From the NCBI GenBank assembly GCA_964412455.1, contig CAYPOT010000006.1, forward strand, positions 33,338 through 97,337: 64,000 nucleotides of DNA, given 5' to 3'. Shown one piece after another: positions 60,733 to 64,000 of the stretch. Under the pieces are notes generated by a model. It had not been told where the DNA came from, ran no database searches, and saw nothing but the letters and a program-made list of their open reading frames with translations. Every line of letters starts with the position of its first letter. Within the stretch, counting starts at the first letter, position 1. Origin of the DNA: JAAXXJ01 sp964412455 (lineage in GTDB: Bacteria; Nitrospirota; UBA9217). The position numbers were made by a program, and so were the translations under genes.

Positions 60733-62532
60733 ATGGCACTTACCGGCGATCTCGAACAGCTGCACATCGTAGACATTATCCAACTGGTCCATACAACTCG
60801 GAAGTCGGGCATTTTTTCCGTTAAAGGAGACAAAGGGGAGAGCAAGATCGTTTTCAGCAACGGCTATATTGTAGGTGCAAATCATATCGACGACACCGTC
60901 CGCATCGGATCCGTTCTGGTAAAGTCGGGCGCCATCACCATTGATGATCTCAAGCAGGCATTGGGCGCCACGGACGATGCCGCCGAGGACCACATTCCGC
61001 TTATGGTCACGCTCATGCAGATGGGCAAGCTGAAGCAGGAAGACGCTCAGAAAGGGCTCAAAAAGCTTGTCGAGATGACCATCGTCGAGCTGATGAACTG
61101 GACCAAGGGGACCTTTACGTTCGATACGGAGTCGACCGTCTTCTCTTCGAAAGACGGGGCTTCTTCCGGCGACAGCGAGCAGGATGTGGGAGTCGATGCC
61201 CAGATGGTCTTGATGGATGCGCTTCGCATCTTTGACGAGCGTGAGCGTGATCGCGCGAACGGAAAAGAGGTGCCGTCCTTTGAGGCGCTCTATCCCGATG
61301 TCCTCCCGGCGGAGAGAACCGGTAGAGCAACAGGTGAGCGTTCGACCATTACCGCCGATGATCTCGGGCTTGCCGATATCGAACGGCTTGAGAAAAGAAT
61401 ACCCCGGCCTGTTTCCGAAATGGCCATCTTCGACCCGATAGAGATCCATCGCCAGAAAGTAAAGGAACTGCTCGCCGGTTTTCCTTCCGGGGAGCAGGAG
61501 GCCTTTGTTTCTTTTCTGAAGAGATCGGCGGATCGCAAGGCCGCGCCCGGCGCTGCGGCGCAGCAAGCGGGCAAGGCGGTTGTCCTGTTCAGCGATGACC
61601 AGCTTATCAGGCATTCGGCAATGACCCTCTGCAAAGAGGACGGGGTGCCCGTATTTGCAACGGACGACGAAGTGGATCTCGAGCGGCTCGTATCGCAGTG
61701 TCTCGCCGCCATGAGAATGCCTGTGGTTGTTTTCGACAGTCCTGCGGGATCCGAGGGCGGGTTTTCCGAGGAAAAGATCGTTGCCCTGCGGAACCGGGTG
61801 AAGGGAAAGTACCCTGCGGTCCCTCTTCTGCAGCTCGCCGCTCCCCAGGAGAGCAATTTCATCCTTCGATCGTATAGTGACGGCGTCTGGGCCGTGCTCC
61901 CGAAGCCGCAGAAAGAGGCCCGGAAAGAAACGTACGTTCAGGATACCATGCAGTTTCTCGCTGCCTTCAAGTTGTATATCAAGGGTTTTCAATACCGGCC
62001 CGATACCACCGACCGGTATTTGAAAGAGCTGAAAAAGGACATTAAAGCGCTTCGCGAGATCGCCACCCCTTCCGATGCGGCGCTGGTGCTGCTCATAACT
62101 GTTGCCGACATGTTTGAACGCGCGGTCACGTTCATTGTCCGTCCGGCCGAATTGACCGGTGAACGGGCCATAGGCGTAAGTTCCGAAAAAAGCCTGGGGC
62201 CGACCCACGCGGACAGGTTGAAGATCCCGCTCTCAAAACCTTCGATTTTCCGGGAGGTGCTCGAAAAAGGGCTGGTGTATTACGGAGAGAGCGGCGATGA
62301 AGCGCTCACAGGTCTCTTTCAGGAAATAGGCAAACCCCTGAGCCCCGCGGTTGTCCTCCTGCCCGTGATCAGCGATCGAAAGATCGTGGCGGTCGTCTAC
62401 GGGGATTTCGGGAAGAAAGAGGCATCCCCGGTGCAGCTCGACATACTCGAGATCCTTGCTCAGCAGGTCGGCATTTCACTGGAATATGCGCTTTTCCGGC
62501 GACGGACGGCGAAAGCGCCTCAAAAACAATAG
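60733..62532 (+). CDS. DUF4388 (PATAN) protein with receiver-like and GAF-like regions
   Basis: 599 residues. The PATAN/DUF4388 domain at the N-terminus starts MALTGDLEQLHIVDIIQLVH with GIFSVKGDKGESKIVFSNG (about 1-130). Middle receiver-like segment (about 275-400, AVVLFSDDQLIRHSAMTL). C-terminal GAF-like domain (about 460-590, VVLLPVISDRKIVAVVYGDF). Such proteins take part in two-component and gliding/pilus signalling. It lies directly upstream of a PilT-type ATPase on the same strand, suggesting control of pilus retraction. No signal peptide. Confidence 0.8.
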   Translation: MALTGDLEQLHIVDIIQLVHTTRKSGIFSVKGDKGESKIVFSNGYIVGANHIDDTVRIGSVLVKSGAITIDDLKQALGATDDAAEDHIPLMVTLMQMGKLKQEDAQKGLKKLVEMTIVELMNWTKGTFTFDTESTVFSSKDGASSGDSEQDVGVDAQMVLMDALRIFDERERDRANGKEVPSFEALYPDVLPAERTGRATGERSTITADDLGLADIERLEKRIPRPVSEMAIFDPIEIHRQKVKELLAGFPSGEQEAFVSFLKRSADRKAAPGAAAQQAGKAVVLFSDDQLIRHSAMTLCKEDGVPVFATDDEVDLERLVSQCLAAMRMPVVVFDSPAGSEGGFSEEKIVALRNRVKGKYPAVPLLQLAAPQESNFILRSYSDGVWAVLPKPQKEARKETYVQDTMQFLAAFKLYIKGFQYRPDTTDRYLKELKKDIKALREIATPSDAALVLLITVADMFERAVTFIVRPAELTGERAIGVSSEKSLGPTHADRLKIPLSKPSIFREVLEKGLVYYGESGDEALTGLFQEIGKPLSPAVVLLPVISDRKIVAVVYGDFGKKEASPVQLDILEILAQQVGISLEYALFRRRTAKAPQKQ

Positions 62533-62561
62533 AGACCTGATCCAGACAAACCGGAAAAGCT

Positions 62562-62691
62562 GTTAGCCACAGAGGACACAGAGAACTCCGAGGAAAGCAG
62601 AATCAAGTTCTTCCATTTCGAAATCATTTCTCTGTGCTCTCGGTGCACTCTGCGGCAGAATATTCTTGTTTTTTGAGAAGAATTTGATTCT
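62562..62691. repeat. Composite inverted repeat between the DUF4388 and PilT-type genes
   Basis: Left GTTAGCCACAGAGGACACAG (62562-62581) faces CTCTGTGCTCTCGGTGCACT (62631-62650). A second nested pair is AGAATCAAGTTCTT (62599-62612) and AAGAATTTGATTCT (62678-62691), 13 of 14 complementary. A related AGAGAACGCGGAGG module follows at 62719-62732, just before the next start codon. Confidence 0.75.
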
Positions 62692-62745
62692 TCAATTGCT
62701 GAATGGGCCGTAAACTCAGAGAGAACGCGGAGGTACAAGGGCGCC

Positions 62746-63813
62746 ATGGACAATACGATACTGAATCAGATCCTTAACATCGCCTTCGAAAAAAAGGTCT
62801 CGGATATTCATTTTGAGGTCGACAACCCGCCGATGTTCCGGGCACGCGGCCATCTCATTCGCGCCAAACTCGGCCCCCTGACGAAACAGGACACTGAGTT
62901 CGTCGCAACCGCGGTCATGGCGCAGCACAACCGGAAGCTGCCCGCAGACCTGAAGGAATTCGATACGTCCTATACGCTGGCGAACGTCGGCCGTTTCCGC
63001 GTAAGCATCTTCCGGCAACGCGGCAATCTCGGCGTCGTCATGCGGGTCATCCCCCATAAGATAGGCACCTTCGAGCAGTTGAACCTTCCCCCGGTCCTCG
63101 GCAGGATCGTGCAGGTTCCGAACGGCCTGATACTCGTCACCGGACCGACCGGCAACGGCAAATCAACGACGCTCGCGTCGATGATGAAGCATATCAGTGA
63201 TCAGTTCGATTACAATATCATTACCATCGAGGACCCGATCGAGTTCCTGTTCACGTCGAGCAAGAGCTGTGTCATTCAAAGGGAAGTGGGCATCGATACG
63301 GATAGTTTCACCGTTGCATTGCGGTCCGCAATGCGCATGAATCCGGACGTCATCATGGTCGGAGAAATGCGCGATCTAGAGACCGTAGACGCCTGTGTCA
63401 AGGCCGCGGAGACGGGGCATCTGGTATTATCCACGCTGCACACCCCGAATACCGCCTCGACCATCAACCGTATCATCGGTTATTTCCCGCCCGAGTCGCA
63501 GGAGAATACCCGGCAAAGGCTGGCAGAGAGCCTTACCGCCGTCATATCCATAAGGCTTATACGGGGAAAGAGCGGCGAGACCGTCCTGCCGGTCCTTGAA
63601 GTGATGTATGCAACTTCCACCATCAAGGCGTGCATCCGGGACAATAAACTCGATGAGATCGAACAGTACATCGAAAAGGGACGCGACGAATACGGCATGC
63701 AGACAATGGACCAGCATCTCATTCAGCTCTGCAGAGACGAACTCATAACGCTCGATGAGGCGAAGCGCATCTCCCACTCTAAAGACCTTGAACGAAAACT
63801 GATGTTCAATTAA
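62746..63813 (+). CDS. pilT: PilT/PilU-type pilus retraction ATPase
   Basis: 355 residues. N-terminal PAS-like domain, then Walker A TGPTGNGKSTTLA (about 130), Asp box NIITIEDPIEF, Walker B PDVIMVGEMRDLET and His box TGHLVLSTLHTPNTA. Conserved retraction motif region IGYFPPESQENTRQRLAESL. The C-terminal segment ATSTIKACIRDNKLDEIEQ lacks the classical AIRNLIRE of PilT, closer to PilU or PilT2. It depolymerises the pilus. Located 34 kb from pilMNOPQ. A GGAGG in the end module of the upstream repeat is its best ribosome site. Confidence 0.9.
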   Translation: MDNTILNQILNIAFEKKVSDIHFEVDNPPMFRARGHLIRAKLGPLTKQDTEFVATAVMAQHNRKLPADLKEFDTSYTLANVGRFRVSIFRQRGNLGVVMRVIPHKIGTFEQLNLPPVLGRIVQVPNGLILVTGPTGNGKSTTLASMMKHISDQFDYNIITIEDPIEFLFTSSKSCVIQREVGIDTDSFTVALRSAMRMNPDVIMVGEMRDLETVDACVKAAETGHLVLSTLHTPNTASTINRIIGYFPPESQENTRQRLAESLTAVISIRLIRGKSGETVLPVLEVMYATSTIKACIRDNKLDEIEQYIEKGRDEYGMQTMDQHLIQLCRDELITLDEAKRISHSKDLERKLMFN

Positions 63814-63840
63814 GACACTGTGAAACAAACTGAATTAACA

Positions 63841-63871
63841 AAAGGCCGGAGAGATCGTCTCTCCGGCCTTT
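63841..63871 (+). terminator. Terminator after the PilT-type gene
   Basis: AAAGGCCGGAGAGA and TCTCTCCGGCCTTT form a perfect 14-bp stem with a three-base loop. 27 bp past the stop codon. Confidence 0.75.
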
Positions 63872-64000
63872 GCATTTCATTCGTCCGAGCAAATAGAATG
63901 TTAAATGTAACGACTTGGCCCTATTGCTTTTCCAAGACGGCTTCCCATTAGTAACTAAGGAATCAAAAGCTTCTCAAAATGGATAGAATATTTTACCGAA

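Noticed and set aside
60643..62208. Long minus-strand frame opposite the DUF4388 gene
   Set aside because: Arg/Gly/His-rich translation without domains; the plus-strand protein has clear DUF4388 features.
1..64000. tRNA, rRNA, CRISPR arrays, insertion-sequence transposases or integrases
   Set aside because: None recognised on either strand; the repeats found are short dyads without coding capacity, and no evenly spaced direct repeats occur.

Overview
The window is a chromosomal segment of a GC-rich (by eye), Gram-negative, flexibly anaerobic bacterium. Lipoprotein signals, a type IV pilus secretin and a lipid A phosphoethanolamine transferase point to an outer membrane. An anaerobic CO dehydrogenase, a b558-type succinate dehydrogenase/fumarate reductase, GTP-dependent PEP carboxykinase, an HspR-controlled chaperone operon and c-di-GMP proteins fit Nitrospirota or a deltaproteobacterial lineage (Desulfobacterota). 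This placement is inference from gene content; no rRNA or tRNA gene was seen.

Layout. 1-208: end of a nucleotidyltransferase gene. 432-3990: sdhCAB. 4134-8845: five-gene branched-chain amino acid type ABC importer, then a CBS-ACT regulator. 9670-13041: pckG, a 59-residue protein and a diguanylate cyclase. 13128-17573 (minus): dnaJ-hspR-clpB with a HAIR-like operator on the dnaJ promoter. 17659-22585: HEAT-repeat protein, multi-Ig-domain surface lipoprotein, small lipoprotein. 22793-29146 (minus): small HTH regulator followed by pilMNOPQ; a MNT-HEPN toxin-antitoxin pair sits downstream, bracketed by the pilQ 3' end and a 164-bp copy of it. 29733-37238 (minus): nuoE-nuoF-ferredoxin-nuoG-cooS, a putative CO:NAD(P) oxidoreductase. 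37822-40955: FecR/DUF6600 protein, two tiny basic proteins and a membrane protein. 41543-45726 (minus): ATP sulfurylase-APS kinase, ChrA-family transporter and sulfotransferase, which together can make and use PAPS. 46331-50229: PhnD-type binding protein, chemoreceptor and a convergent NtrC-type response regulator. 50635-63813: DUF1847 protein, small cytochrome c, a frameshifted TPR gene, cold-shock protein, EptA, two PilZ proteins, MBL hydrolase, DUF502 and DUF4388 proteins, and a PilT-type ATPase.

Two themes link the genes. First, surface motility and attachment under c-di-GMP: pilMNOPQ, PilT, GGDEF, PilZ proteins, the Ig-domain lipoprotein and a chemoreceptor. Second, anaerobic energy metabolism: SDH/FRD, CODH with a diaphorase module, and PEPCK.

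The most unusual structural feature is the number of long imperfect inverted repeats of different sequence families in short gaps between co-directional genes, several overlapping stop codons, start regions or ribosome-binding sites. Two families recur within the window. The strongest novelty candidates are the pilQ-tail duplication around the toxin-antitoxin pair, the CODH-diaphorase cluster with a free-standing paralogue of the NuoF C-terminal iron-sulfur half, and the PAPS/sulfotransferase/ChrA cluster.
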